Assembly (NCBI GenBank): GCA_019722365.1
Contig: JADFUC010002234.1
Span: forward strand, 1-64,000
Source: Lithospermum erythrorhizon
Lineage: Eukaryota > Streptophyta > Magnoliopsida > Boraginales > Boraginaceae
Direction of reading: 5' to 3'
DNA length: 64,000 nt
Shown: positions 13,665 to 24,704 of the stretch, in pieces
Layout of the letters: each line of letters starts with the position of its first letter
Position numbering within the stretch: position 1 is the stretch's first letter
Made by a program: the position numbers and the translations under genes
The notes under the pieces: generated by a model
The model's database searches: none
Told to the model about the DNA's origin: nothing
Seen by the model: the letters and a program-made list of their open reading frames with translations, nothing else

Positions 13665-14030
13665 GAGCCACCTAACCCACAACCATCCCAATTCTAGTGG
13701 TCATCTCATCACTCAAGTCACCTCAAAGATACGTATAACTCTAGCCATCACCTCACAACAACCACTACTCAACACCCAACAATAGTATCAAGTAAATGCA
13801 TAAACGCCTCCCAATCACAATTCAATCATAAACGCCGCCGGCGAGGCCAATCAATTACAATGCCTCAAGCGTCACAGACCGAGTACGAGCCAAGCTGGCT
13901 ACTTACCTCTCAAGTCACCTCAAAGTCATACATAACTCTAGCCAACACCTCTCAACAACCAACTACTTTACTCCCAACAACATTAAAGCACACAACCTAA
14001 AAACAAAGACACAATCATAATCAATCACAA

Positions 14031-14207
14031 CCGCCGACAAGGCCAAATAAATACCAAAAGTGCCGACAAGGCCATTGTATAATAAAAGTGCCGACAAGGC
14101 CACAGAATACAAAAGTGCCGACAAGGCCATAAATACAAAAGTGCCGACAAGGCCACAGAATACAGTGCCGACAAGGCCACAAAATTCAAAAGTGCCGACA
14201 AGGCCAC
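14031..14207. repeat. GCCGACAAGGCC tandem repeat
   Basis: Six to seven copies of a unit of roughly 25-28 bp, GTGCCGACAAGGCCA followed by an A-rich half. It also occurs at 9170-9350 in the other LTR. It makes a repetitive ORF (MPTRP...) that is not a gene. Confidence 0.8.
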
Positions 14208-15695
14208 GTAATCATAACAAGAATCTGGCTGGGAGCCTCAAGCCACTTACCTCAAGCCAGTCTTCAATGCCGCATCAGAGTCACATAATCATATTATGGC
14301 TCACGATAATCTGCACTACCATTACATGTATACCATTCTCACATAATCATATTACAAAGTACATAAGGTAATACACGTGAGATAAGTACTCACCTTGGTT
14401 CGTAATAAGAAATGTCCCGTCTAATCGATCCAAATGCTTTTCCCACGCTCCACGTCTAATCAAAACACCCGAAATTACAATTACTACTCGAAACAATTTT
14501 AACCCTTATCTTAATTAAATTTCTGACTTTCGACCCATTTTAGTTACAAATTTACAGCTTAAGTATAAATGGCTAATTACGCCGAAGACTATTAAAATGG
14601 TGAATTCAACTTATCTCACCAAATCCTATAATCAACACCTTAACTAAAATACTCAACACTATCAACCAATTTCAATCAACCCAAAATATCAACTTTCCAA
14701 CTAATGAAACCCATTTCTAATAACCTCAAATCCCGAACTACATTACTCTCAAATCTAATAAAACTAATTTCAACATATTTGAATCCATACATCAAGTATT
14801 TATCCTTCCAATACCACAATCTTAGTTTAAGAGATAATTTTCTATACCAATTTAAATCCTAAACTCAAAGTCAACCTAAATCGCTCTTTAAAGTCAACTC
14901 AACTAACAACACTTTCTATCCCAAATATCGACCATATCAACTCTTAGATTATAATCTAAGCCTAAACAATAATTATATTCAATAATATCTCATAAAAAAT
15001 CAAGTCAACCTAAAATCTAAAAAAGTCAACGACTTAAAAACGTCCGAATTCCACATCAAACACGATATTTCAACTCAAGAAACTAATTTAGAACCCAAGA
15101 ATCGATTGAGCACAAAAATCAAATTAAAAAAAAGTCAACTAAAAGTCAACTCGGCGATCTCCCAAAATATTCAACAAGATCGAACTTTTACCTCGAAACG
15201 ACGAGACGCATGTAAGTGGAAACTCTCCAAAAAATTCGACGCCCTGTGCTCGAGACGGAGGAATCAAACTTTTTACCTTAAAATTGTTACAGTTAATCGA
15301 ATTTTTTTGAGAGTAACCTCAATGCAGTTCTTATGGAGAAGAAATGGAATGCATTTGTTTTGCTTGGGCTTACGTCAGTTTATATATAATGGGTCGCCCA
15401 TTAGTCCAACCCGTGACAATCCGAACAAATATTCGACCGATACTTATCGCTTTAACTTATCTCGACAATCAACTTCAAACATTAACATTTTTATACTCAA
15501 ATTATATTACCAATTCAAATAATATCATTTCCATTCGGACAAACTTTGGGGACTGTAAAATGCCGAATATACCTACCAACTCCACCACTACTTTATTTTC
15601 GAATTATTCCAACTTCAATTTTTTTTCTCCTCGAATACTCCAATCGAGCAACAAAGATACTATTTCAATAATATTAGTAATTAACGGTTATTACA

Positions 15696-16365
15696 AGAAG
15701 GTCACACACATACAAATGACGTTGAAGTTATATTTCATGTATGAAATTGTGTTAACTGATAATCGAGAAATGTATTTCTCAATTACAAGTGGTTATACAT
15801 TTATGTAGAATATCGATTGAATGAATGTAATCAATTAAATAAATATTTACTGGTTCGAGTAATTTTAAGATTTATCAACGTGAGATTATTGATATCAATT
15901 ACTATTTAATTAAGCTAATTAAATAGCTTCAACTTATTAGCAACTCATTAGTGTCTTAACGAACTAATAATAGAGTTAACGAGTCAAGCTAATACTTAAC
16001 GGGTTTCTTATCGAGTTTGTTTTTAACTCTAGCCCTCTATAGTGTGCTTTAGGTTTTTCATAATAATAATAACTTCATTAAAAAACCTCAAGCTCTTTTT
16101 TAGTCGACATTTTCTCCCAAGAAAATTTTGGGGTTTTTGATTTTGTTCAACCTTGTTTACTAGCATAATTCCGTTTGGATTCAACTCGCCTCGTGCGTGG
16201 ATTCTAACTGTAGATATACGATTATTACAACAAAGAGTTTATGGAAAGCCAAATTCACGCTGCGGAATTTGTAAGTCTGTGATTTATTGGTGGAATTTAC
16301 TCCGCTGCATTGTAAGTACTATTTATATATTGTATTATGTGTATTTTTAAATAATGTAGTAAGCA
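15696..16365 (+). repeat. Nested copia LTR, right part
   Basis: Non-coding sequence between the large element and the resumed C2 coding region, with U5-like features (polyadenylation-type AATAATAATAA, then CTCCGCTGCATTGTAAG). The right border is uncertain by about 30 bp and I see no clear target duplication. With the left part it makes an LTR of about 0.9 kb, with no internal region, so probably a solo LTR. Confidence 0.45.
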
Positions 16366-16399
16366 CTTTAAGATCCCTGGATTTATGGATTTGTATTTA

Positions 16400-17060
16400 T
16401 ACTCATATATCCATGTAGTTTTCCATCAAGAGCTTCCCAAATACACAATGCTCACAAAACCTTGAGATCCTTAACCTCATGCCCACCTAGAAGATTATCC
16501 TTGGCTAAAATTTGCATCCCCCTTTCACTCATTTGCCCAAGCTCCTTATGCCACAACTTGGTCATGTCTTCTTCATCAACCTCGGAGGAAGCAACTGCAG
16601 CAAAACCTCTAAGCGTAGAACCTTGAAAGAAATACAAAGTACCCTGCTTAATACCTTTCAAAATCACTTTTGAACCTTTGTAGACATGAAAAACTCCACA
16701 TTCGCCTTTGAAACTAAACCCCTTGTTGTCTAGAAGACTGAGAGATATAAGATTCTTCGTCATATGCAAAATATGCCTCACATCATTCAAAATGCAAAAA
16801 TTCCCACCATGAGTCCTAAGCTTGATTGAACCTATCCCAACCACCTTACAAGTAGCACTATTGGCCATGGAAATATTGCCACCATCCATTTGTTCATATG
16901 TCAAGAACCATTTTGTCCTCGAACATATATGATATAAAGCCCCGGAATCCAAAACCCTCACATCGGTGTAATGTGTGTGTCCATCGACAACTAATGCAAT
17001 ATCCTCTTCGAACTTTGAACCATCCTTGGTAACAACGACGGTCTCCGATGCATTACCCAA
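16400..17060 (-). pseudogene. C2 protease and pre-integrase domain
   Basis: A 202-codon stretch at 16452-17060 reads VLDSGALYHICSRTKWF (protease DSG present, as DSGA), MANSATCKVVGIGSI, LNDVRHILHMTKNLISL and LWHKELGQMSERGMQIL. A frameshift near 16450 separates it from EALCIWE-type (EHCVFGK-like) sequence, after which the nested insertion begins. The matching integrase continues at 7733. Confidence 0.85.
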
Positions 17061-17575
17061 TAGTCCTTGCCACTTCTTGGGACAATCACTCTTTCAGTGA
17101 CCCTTTTCCTTACAATAGTTACATATATCTCCTAGTTTTGGGCCCTATTTGTATGTTTGCTTGGAGAATTTCTTCTTCTCCGGTTTACCATAACTCTGAT
17201 TGTTATTAGCTATAAGGACAACAACCTGATTATCCGAACAAGGACCACTACAATTATGTACAGTTTCTCTACTGTGGAGACCCGACTTAACCTCCTTTAA
17301 AGATAAAGAATCATTTCCATTTGTCATCGATTCTCTAAAATTCTCATAGGATGGAGGTAACGAAGCTAATAATGTCAATACAGAGTCTTCATCATCAATT
17401 TTAATCTCAATATTACGCAAATCTAATAATTTTGAGTTTAATCTCAATACGCTAAATCTAATAATACTAAACAAACGTTGCTTCAAAAGCAACTTGTTGG
17501 TTAAGCTCTCGTCACGTATTAATTTCAGCTTAGACCAATCCAGCAGATGTGTCTTGTTCAGAAACATCTACAATA
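17061..17575 (-). pseudogene. C2 gag remnant
   Basis: Positions 17145-17567 encode copia gag-type sequence: LLDWSKLKLIRDESL, then DDEDSVLTLLASLPPSYENF and SLKEVKSGLHSRE. A zinc-knuckle remnant lies near 17085-17130 (CNYCKEKGH pattern: TTGTAAGGAAAAGGGTCAC on the reverse strand), interrupted by a stop. The region 17576-17779 is the leader and holds no gene. Confidence 0.78.
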
Positions 17576-17779
17576 ATGTCATCCTCTAGTGATACAACTT
17601 TGAATGTGTTTTCTCCTCCAGATATGCCATATATTTAGGTAGAGGGTTTACGCTACCGAACTGCACGTGTCCAAAGCCCTTCTCGTTTAAGTAACTCCCT
17701 AACCTCGATCGCCACAAGCCGGGGTTTATTCCTCCCCGTGAACTTTCTTAACCTTCAAACTTTTACCACTCCATCTCTT

Positions 17780-18077
17780 CGGGTATGATAAACCTACTCT
17801 AATACTAGTTTGTTATAACGAAACCCATCGAGATCAGGAATTGGCAAAATGAAAGAAATAACACCATGATTTTTACGTGGTATCCCAAAAATTTGTTTCC
17901 GATTAATACACGGGCAAATACCGTGAAATTTTACTATAATGTATGGAGTGAATACAATTATAATCGAAATGTTTTTAATACTAATATAACCCACTAACTA
18001 TTTGGTGCAAGAAATAACTAAGAAAGCTAAGGCTTTTTATAGGGTCAACTAAGCTTTTAGATGTCGACTTTTGCTTA
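17780..18077 (-). repeat. C2 5' LTR remnant, cut by CACTA
   Basis: It shares TTTTTACGTGGTATCCC and ACTAAT/ATTAATACACGGGC-type sequence with the other LTR copies. It ends at 18077 exactly where the CACTA terminus starts. A degenerate primer-binding site may lie near 17785-17800 (TATGATAAACC). Confidence 0.5.
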
Positions 18078-18106
18078 CACTACTAGAAATCTGAGCAAAA
18101 GAGACG
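18078..18106 (+). repeat. CACTA left terminal inverted repeat
   Basis: CACTACTAGAAATCTGAGC then AAAAGAGACG, matching the reversed right end at 24669-24697 with a few changes. Confidence 0.75.
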
Positions 18107-18625
18107 TCCGATCCCGTCTCCAAACCGTCTCTATTTGTCAATTGGAGACGGGATGGAGTCGGGAACCACCCGACGGCTTTTATGCGTCTCTAAATCACTA
18201 CCCGACTCCATTCCGACTCAAAACTAAGCCCGCATATTTTCGGGCTTCGACCGATCTAAATTGGCCTCGTAAACACCGACCGCAAACCCGGCCTCTAAAT
18301 GCCCGACTCATTCCCGACTCCGAACCGACACTCCAACCGCCTCCACACAAATCGCCTCCAAATCGCCCTTAAACCCGACTGCACACCGTCTCCATTTAAC
18401 CGAGGCAAACCCGACTCCATCTGGACCGACTCATGACCGACTCCAAACAATGTAAATATAATCCGACGCTCAACCGTCTCCACATCCCCGACTGAACTGA
18501 CTCCATCGTGAGCTCCCGACCCGAACCGCCTTTATTTCGACTCCATATATACCGACTCATGACCGACTCCATTCGAATCGACGCAAATTCAAACTTCCGT
18601 ACCGCTCCATCCCGACGGCATTTCT
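18105..18625 (+). repeat. CACTA left subterminal motif array
   Basis: Dozens of close-spaced 9-12 bp motifs of two kinds, CCGTCTCCA and CCGACTCCA, in direct and inverted directions. In En/Spm elements such motifs are bound by the element-encoded TNP1-like protein. The ORFs crossing the array are artefacts of the repeat. Confidence 0.75.
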
Positions 18626-18828
18626 GCAATTTTTATAAAAAAGCGCCCGTTGTCGCACAATACGCAGCAAATGTGGCCGCAACACCACAAAAACCCATCC
18701 AAATGATAAAAATAAATATCAAAAGATTCAATTCATCCAACTCATACAAACAAATATAAAAACATCAAAGATTCAAACATAAAAATATAACAATTTCATA
18801 GAACAAATACATATTAAACATCATATTC

Positions 18829-18920
18829 ATATATAAACATCAAACATTAATTCATATAAACATCAAACGTATTAATTCATATAAACATCAAACATTAATT
18901 TATATAAACCATCAAACATT
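18829..18920. repeat. Short tandem repeat in CACTA
   Basis: About four copies of a unit of roughly 26 bp, ATATAAACATCAAACATTAA plus TTC-like variants. The surrounding 18640-19200 is AT-rich and empty. Confidence 0.7.
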
Positions 18921-19224
18921 CAAACCTAAAATTAAAATAAAAAACCAAAATTACCTATTTCAAACTGAATATAGTATTTCTACAACAAAAGTAACAAATA
19001 TAAAATTACAAATATATTAACAAATAGATTACATACGAAATAAAAAATTGATCTAAGTATTAATCATTACCTCTTTAAAGTGACCTACAAAATAAAATAA
19101 AATTTAATGTTAGTAGACACAAATTATGGAAATGAAATTAACATAAAAAGATGATATTACGTGGTGGGTTTGGGAAAAAATGGTCGGAATGATGATAATG
19201 TGAGATATATATAGAACGATTGAA

Positions 19225-20125
19225 CTCGCCTATCCCATCTCCATCCCGCCTCCATTTGAAAGTTGCTTTTTGAATTTTCCTCAATTTTGTAGAGGGCGGA
19301 AATCTGAAGGAAAACTCCGTTTTCCATCCCGCCTATGTTGACATGCAGGTAGACGGGCTTATATGGAGACAGGTAGATGGTTCAGCCCGGACCGCCCCAT
19401 TAGTGGAGACGGGCTGAGATATGTTAAAATTGGAGTATGAAAAGACAGCCCCGCTTCCATCCCGCTCCATTTTATTAAAAATGTAATGATTTTTACAATT
19501 TCTGAGTCACGATTGTTAATGGACATATTATATTTGAAAATAATATTAGTGGAGATATGATAAATGTAAATAATACTGAATTAGTGGATATGTATACATT
19601 CAATGTGATATGTTATCTTTTCCGACATATTACATGTAAAGTATAGAGTTGCAACCTCTCATCTATATTAACGTGTGATGGGTCATTACTCATTAGTGAT
19701 GAACAAATATCTTATAACGTACATCATACTTGCATGTAATGTAATCATAGTATATGTGATTATGAATGTTGTATAACTAAATGTACGCCAATATATAACT
19801 TGTTATTAGTTAGGATTCAATTTAAAACATATAATATGCTTCATATACAATAAATTAATGATTTTTTGTTAAACAAAGCACCGTAGGTGAATGGGGTTAC
19901 AATACCTTAGGAATGTGAAAGTGCACTTTTTTAATAAGTCCTGTCTCCGAACCGTCTCCATACCGTCTCCATTTTCATAATCCCGTCTCCACTCCCGTCT
20001 CCGCCTGGGACACTATTAAATACACCGTCTCCACCCCGTCTCCATTCCCGTCTCCGCCTGGGGAATTTTAATTCATCACCCGTCTCCTACCCGACTCCAT
20101 CCCGTCTCCAGTCACTGCAACTGCA
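19225..20125. repeat. Internal GTCTCC motif clusters in CACTA
   Basis: Two further clusters, 19225-19470 (mainly GAGACGGG direction) and 19940-20125 (mainly CCCGTCTCC direction), flank an AT-rich 450 bp segment. They face each other like the two subterminal ends of a separate element, so an older CACTA may be nested here. Confidence 0.55.
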
Positions 20126-20449
20126 GATAAATTAAAAGAAGATCACAGATAGCACTTCCAACCTGCAAATAACTATTCAATCATAACAAATGTAAACAAC
20201 TATTCAATCATAACACAATCAATAACCAATAAGCAACATGTAAACATAACCAATAAACAAATAAACACAACAAGTAATTCAATATAAAATGAAAAAACAA
20301 CAACTCAATCATAACAAATTTGATATAACACAATCAAATGTAAAGTATGTTTACAATATTTTCAATATACATGAGTCAATCTAACCCACCCATATCATCT
20401 CAGCGGGCCTATCAGCAGGCTGGGCATGTGGGGAAATCGGGGCGAAGGT

Positions 20450-22600
20450 GTCTGTCCAAACCGAGGCTCCCTGGCGAAAGGAATCGAGGTGGAGTAGCGA
20501 TCCCTCCATATGGGCCAACAATCCAGTCGCCGTCGAGCTACCATGTGTAGATCTACTGGCGGCTAACGTCGGTACCGAAGTCCGCCCTCAAGCATTAACT
20601 TCTCATGACATAAAGTGCATGCCACTTAGCCAAATCAGCCTCCACATTTTCAACCTTCAAATTAACCTCCTCAGGCAACTTCACATTTTCCAACTCCTCC
20701 GCAGCGGCTCGCTCTCGCCTCTCTTCCTACCTCTTTCTTTCGCTTGCCTCCTCGCAGCTGCCCGAGTCTCGAACCCAACACCACCGACAGAGCGACGGTG
20801 GTGTAACCCGGATCACTTACCAAAGAACTCGAGGCAACGTGAGCCTCACCAAAGACCGAGCACCCTACCCTTTCGCTAATCCACCCCGGATCTGCGGCCC
20901 TGGAGTCCACAAGTCCTTCACTGTTTTTAATTCTAAGACGGGACTATTCCTCCTCCAGAAGCCTCGTGGAAGCTCGCTTGTAATCGCTTCTCAGATTTTG
21001 AACACATTCATAATAAGGGCTCCACATTTGTAAACCAAACAATTCAAACACAATTCACGAGTATAAACGAAATATAATAAACTATAAACTATTCACAAAT
21101 CATAAACTAAACAAGTATAAACGAAACCAACAACTATGCACAAATGCATAAACTATTCACAAAAAGTATAAACTTAAAAGTATACACATTCAATAATGTC
21201 TGCCAAAATCATTCGCAGAATAACTATACACAATTCAATATATAATCAACAACAAGTATAAACTATACATATCTACAACTATTGACAAAGTATAACACAT
21301 ATACAATACTATTCGCAGGCACTATTCACAACTACTATTCACAACAAATATGGACAAAGTAATATACTTACAAAGGCCATGTCCCACTTCGGGTCGTAAA
21401 CTTCGCCCGTCTCCTCGAGGGTATCCTTATCCTTCTTCTTGTTCATCTCTATCGTGATACCCACAGAACTTCTTCCAAATTTCTTTTTCTTTGAAATACA
21501 AATAAGGAATGATTATTAGAAATTCAACACAAATATTTAAATAAAGTGAAAAAAAAGTATAAACAAATATTTATTTCTTACCTCCCTCAACCAACCGGTC
21601 GACTGACTTGCTCCCGAATGGATGTCACATCCGCCACCGACGCCCCCGAGCTACGCCGATTCTCGACTCGCTTTGTTCAAGCGATCCGACGCCGCCACGA
21701 CGTCCAACGGCGGGTATATCGCCTAATCGGACGCTGAGGTACAAAGGCTTGGCCGCCGTGATAATCAGCCCGCCCCCATCCGGCATTCTCGAGAGTCTTC
21801 CTCTCCAATGGATCGCCAAGAAGCCCACTTCTAGAAGTCTCGCCAATATCGTCGAGCCTCGCCTCATACGTCTCCCATTCTATCGTATAACTCTCCGAAA
21901 CAAATAAAACAAAATCTAATTAGACTATAATTCACTCAAAATATTTTAAACAACTTTATTTTTGCAAAAAACTTACTTGAACGACATTCCCGTGACAAGC
22001 TCGCCCCCTAATCTCGATCGATTCAGACAGGCTTAACCTTATCGACTCTCGCATCATCTATCTCGCGACGAACCGCTTCACGTCAGATCCGCCGCCGCAT
22101 AGCCTAAAGTAAAAACCAAAACGTCAAAAGTTAAAAAACATAAATAAAAAAAATAACTATTTCAATTAATTTAGATAGTTTTAAGGGACTTACGAATCAG
22201 GCTGATCTCTAATTCCAACTTCGCCTACGGGGACCATCTCGATGACGGTCATCTCCTCGCCGGGCGCCTCACCGGGCGCTCTTTCACCGGGTCAGTTCTA
22301 GTCCGATACCGCCGCCTCATCATCATCCCTATCAACGCCCCGGTACATAAGCAGGCTCGCTACTGGGCCCCCGCGAGTCCCTCGGAAACGGTAGGAAAAG
22401 CATCACAGAGTCGACTGAACCCGACGCCGCCGGTCTCGCATGAACCGCCGCCCCCGTGTGTATCAAACCATGTCGCATCGGGGAGTCACTCGCCATACGG
22501 CGGATGGAGTCAGTCCGCCCGCTTATACGTATCATCGAAGTCCTCGGCCTTTGAGGTCGGCCTACCCCATCTGCTCTCTACTACTTCTCCTTCCCCCTCC
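20450..22600 (-). pseudogene. CACTA internal gene remnant
   Basis: GC-richer islands at 20450-20960, 21390-21450, 21590-21900, 21970-22110 and 22200-22590 stand out from AT-rich gaps, as exons would. On the minus strand 20671-20910 reads FGEAHVASSSLVSDPG, and in shifting frames nearby an EARRQAKER/LRRELENVKLPEEVN charged helix-like stretch. This resembles the C-terminal coiled-coil part of the second CACTA protein (transposase-24/TNP1 type). Frames are broken; the assignment is tentative. Confidence 0.4.
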
Positions 22601-22639
22601 TAATAATTTAGAAATATTAGAAATATTATAACTATTGAA

Positions 22640-24070
22640 ACCATTACAACTAAATACCCAAGTTCTCTATTCATAACTAACAATTAACACCTATTCAACT
22701 AACAACTATTCACAAGTAAACACAACTATTCACAAATATATATAAACTATTCACAACTAACAATTCACAACTATTCATAACAATACCAACAACTTTTCAC
22801 AACTAACAACTAACAAGGACAACTATTCACAATTTCACTAATCTACACCATTTACTAACAAGTTAACTCATACCATTAACAATTTCAATGTCAATTTAAA
22901 CCATTCACTAACAATTTCATTAACTAATGTTTAAACCATTAAACAATTTAAATAATTTAACTAATTTAAACCATTAAAAATTTAACTATACTATTCAACC
23001 ATTAACTAATTAACAATTTCATTAATGCTTAAATCATACAAATTAACTAATTAATAATTTTACAATTAACTATACCATTCAACCATTAACAATTAACTAT
23101 ACTATTCAACCATTAATAATTTAACTATACTAATCAACCATTAACTATTCAACCAATTTCAACTATTCAAACCATTCAAAACGACAACTAATCAACAATT
23201 CAACTATTCAACTATACAACTATTCAACTATCAACATAATATAAACTATTCAAACTACAACTATATTCAACTATTCAATAGGCGTATAAACTATTCAAAT
23301 GACAACTAATCAACTATTCAAACTATATTCAACTAATCAACTATTCAACTATATTCAACTATATTCGATTTATATTCAACTATATTCAACTATAAAAATC
23401 TATATTCAACTATTCAACTATATTCAACATAATATAAACTATTCAAACGACAACTAATCAACTATTCAACTATATTCAACTATTCAACTATATTCAACTA
23501 TATTAAACTATATTCAAATCTTATATTCAAATATAATATAAACTATTCAAACGACAACTAATCAACTATTCAATAATATTCAACTATTCAATTATATTCA
23601 ACTATATTCAACATAATATAAACTATTCAAACAATAACAATTCAACTATTCAAACGACAACAATTCAACTATTCAAACTATTCAACAATTCAAACGACAA
23701 CTATTCAAACGGCAACTATTGAACTATTAAACTCGAATATAAACTCGAAATTAAACTCGAATATAACTAATCGAAAAAATTAACTACTCCAATATAACTA
23801 CTCGAATATAACTATTTCACTATTCAACTACTACAATTACCAATTTATCAATTATTCAACTATTTGAAATATTAGAAATAAACTAATTCGTAATAATAAC
23901 TAAAAATAATAAACAAATTTCAACATAATCAAATAATAAAATCTCGAACATAATCAAATTAAACATAATCTACAATCAAACATAATCAAATAATCAAATA
24001 ATAACGAAAAATTAAACATAATCAAATATTACAAATAATAAACTAAAATTAAACATAATCAAATTACCTT
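22640..24070. repeat. AACTATTCAACTAT low-complexity block
   Basis: About 1.4 kb of irregular repeats of AACTATTC, ACTATATTC and ATATAAACTATTCAAACGAC, nearly free of G on the plus strand. A higher-order unit containing AATATAAACTATTCAAACGA recurs at 23410, 23535 and 23610. Confidence 0.8.
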
Positions 24071-24339
24071 AACGAAATTATGTAGGAGGCGGGGGGTTTT
24101 TGTGACTCTTCGAGATTTTTTGGGGAGGGGGAAAGGGGCCCGCTGAACCGTTAGGAGTGGGACGAACGCGCGGGGCGCAAACCATGGTATAGGGGGCGAT
24201 GATGCAGTGGGCGCGCTGGCTTCGCCGGGTCGCTTTTCAGTGGGAGGAAATCAATGCATTAAATGGGGGTAGGCACCGACGACAATGGGGCCACCGATCG
24301 ATGAGAGGGGGGGCTGAATTGAATTGGGTGATATTGCGA

Positions 24340-24697
24340 AGTCTTAGAGACGGGATGTAGATGGTTATTTTGTTATTTATAATTATTTACCAATGGAGAC
24401 GGGAAATGAGTCGGGCGTATTTAAATTTATCAATTCGAGACGGGCAAGTGAGTCGGGCATATTTAAATTTTGCATAATTATTTTAGGTTACTGGGAGACG
24501 CATGGAGTCGGGGCCTATTTATTTTTATTTTTATATTTTTTTTTGAAAATTTTTAATATCCTAACGCTTACACTGCCTTCAAACCACTACATATAAAGCC
24601 CAGCTTTGAGTTTTCTACAAGCTGAAGACTACCTGAGCCCGACTCCAAATTTGAGTCGGATTTTGCCCCGTCTCTTTGCCGGTTATTCTAAGTAGCG
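24340..24697 (-). repeat. CACTA right subterminal array and terminus
   Basis: GAGACGGG and GAGTCGGG motifs alternate (for example GAGACGGGCAAGTGAGTCGG at 24438). A unit with CGGGCGTATTTAAATTT is duplicated at 24413-24475. The array ends at the degenerate terminus CGCTACT (read inward) at 24697. Confidence 0.7.
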
Positions 24698-24704
24698 GTT
24701 AACT

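Larger units (their letters stand above)
7980..15695 (-). mobile_element. Non-autonomous Ty3/gypsy-type element with giant LTRs
   Basis: Two direct copies, 7980-10817 and about 12700-15695, align over their whole length. The left copy starts TGTAACGACCC and ends GGGTTATTACA, complementary termini. A purine tract (AAGGTGGGTAGAT on the minus strand) lies directly beside the left copy at 10818-10830, so this is the 3' LTR and the element points left. The 1.9 kb between the LTRs has no coding domain. The LTRs resemble those of the Tekay-like element at 54746, so this is probably a large retrotransposon derivative mobilised by a chromovirus. Confidence 0.7.
12700..15695 (-). repeat. 5' LTR of the large derivative
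   Basis: It aligns with 7980-10817; it starts degenerate (TGATCACCCCCCAGG against TGTAACGACCCCCAGG) and ends GGTTATTACA at 15695. It carries expanded tandem arrays at 13384-13664 and 14031-14207. Confidence 0.62.
4980..18077 (-). mobile_element. Ty1/copia retrotransposon C2, split by nested insertions
   Basis: Pieces on the minus strand fit one element: 5' LTR 17780-18077, gag 17145-17567, protease/pre-integrase 16400-17060, integrase to RNase H 7733 down to 5245, 3' LTR about 4980-5235. Positions 7734 to about 16365 are later insertions. Both LTR remnants share TTTTTACGTGGTAT, followed by C(C/A)AAA and GGACTAAT-like sequence. All coding parts are degenerate. Confidence 0.72.
18078..24697. 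mobile_element. CACTA (En/Spm-type) DNA transposon
   Basis: The left end is CACTACTAGAAAT at 18078. The right end read inward is CGCTACTTAGAAT, and both ends continue into AAAGAGACG within about 30 bp, forming a degenerate terminal inverted repeat. TTA precedes the left end and GTTA follows the right end, compatible with a 3 bp target duplication. The interior has subterminal motif arrays and degenerate coding remnants. No TNP2-type transposase domain is visible, so this copy looks non-autonomous. Confidence 0.8.

Noticed and set aside
14060..14371. A 103-codon ORF with MPTRP-type repeats
   Set aside because: It is a translation of the GCCGACAAGGCC tandem repeat inside a non-coding LTR and has no counterpart frame in the other LTR.
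20448..20879. 143-codon plus-strand ORF in the CACTA element
   Set aside because: It lies opposite a more family-like minus-strand remnant, and its sequence has no recognisable motif.
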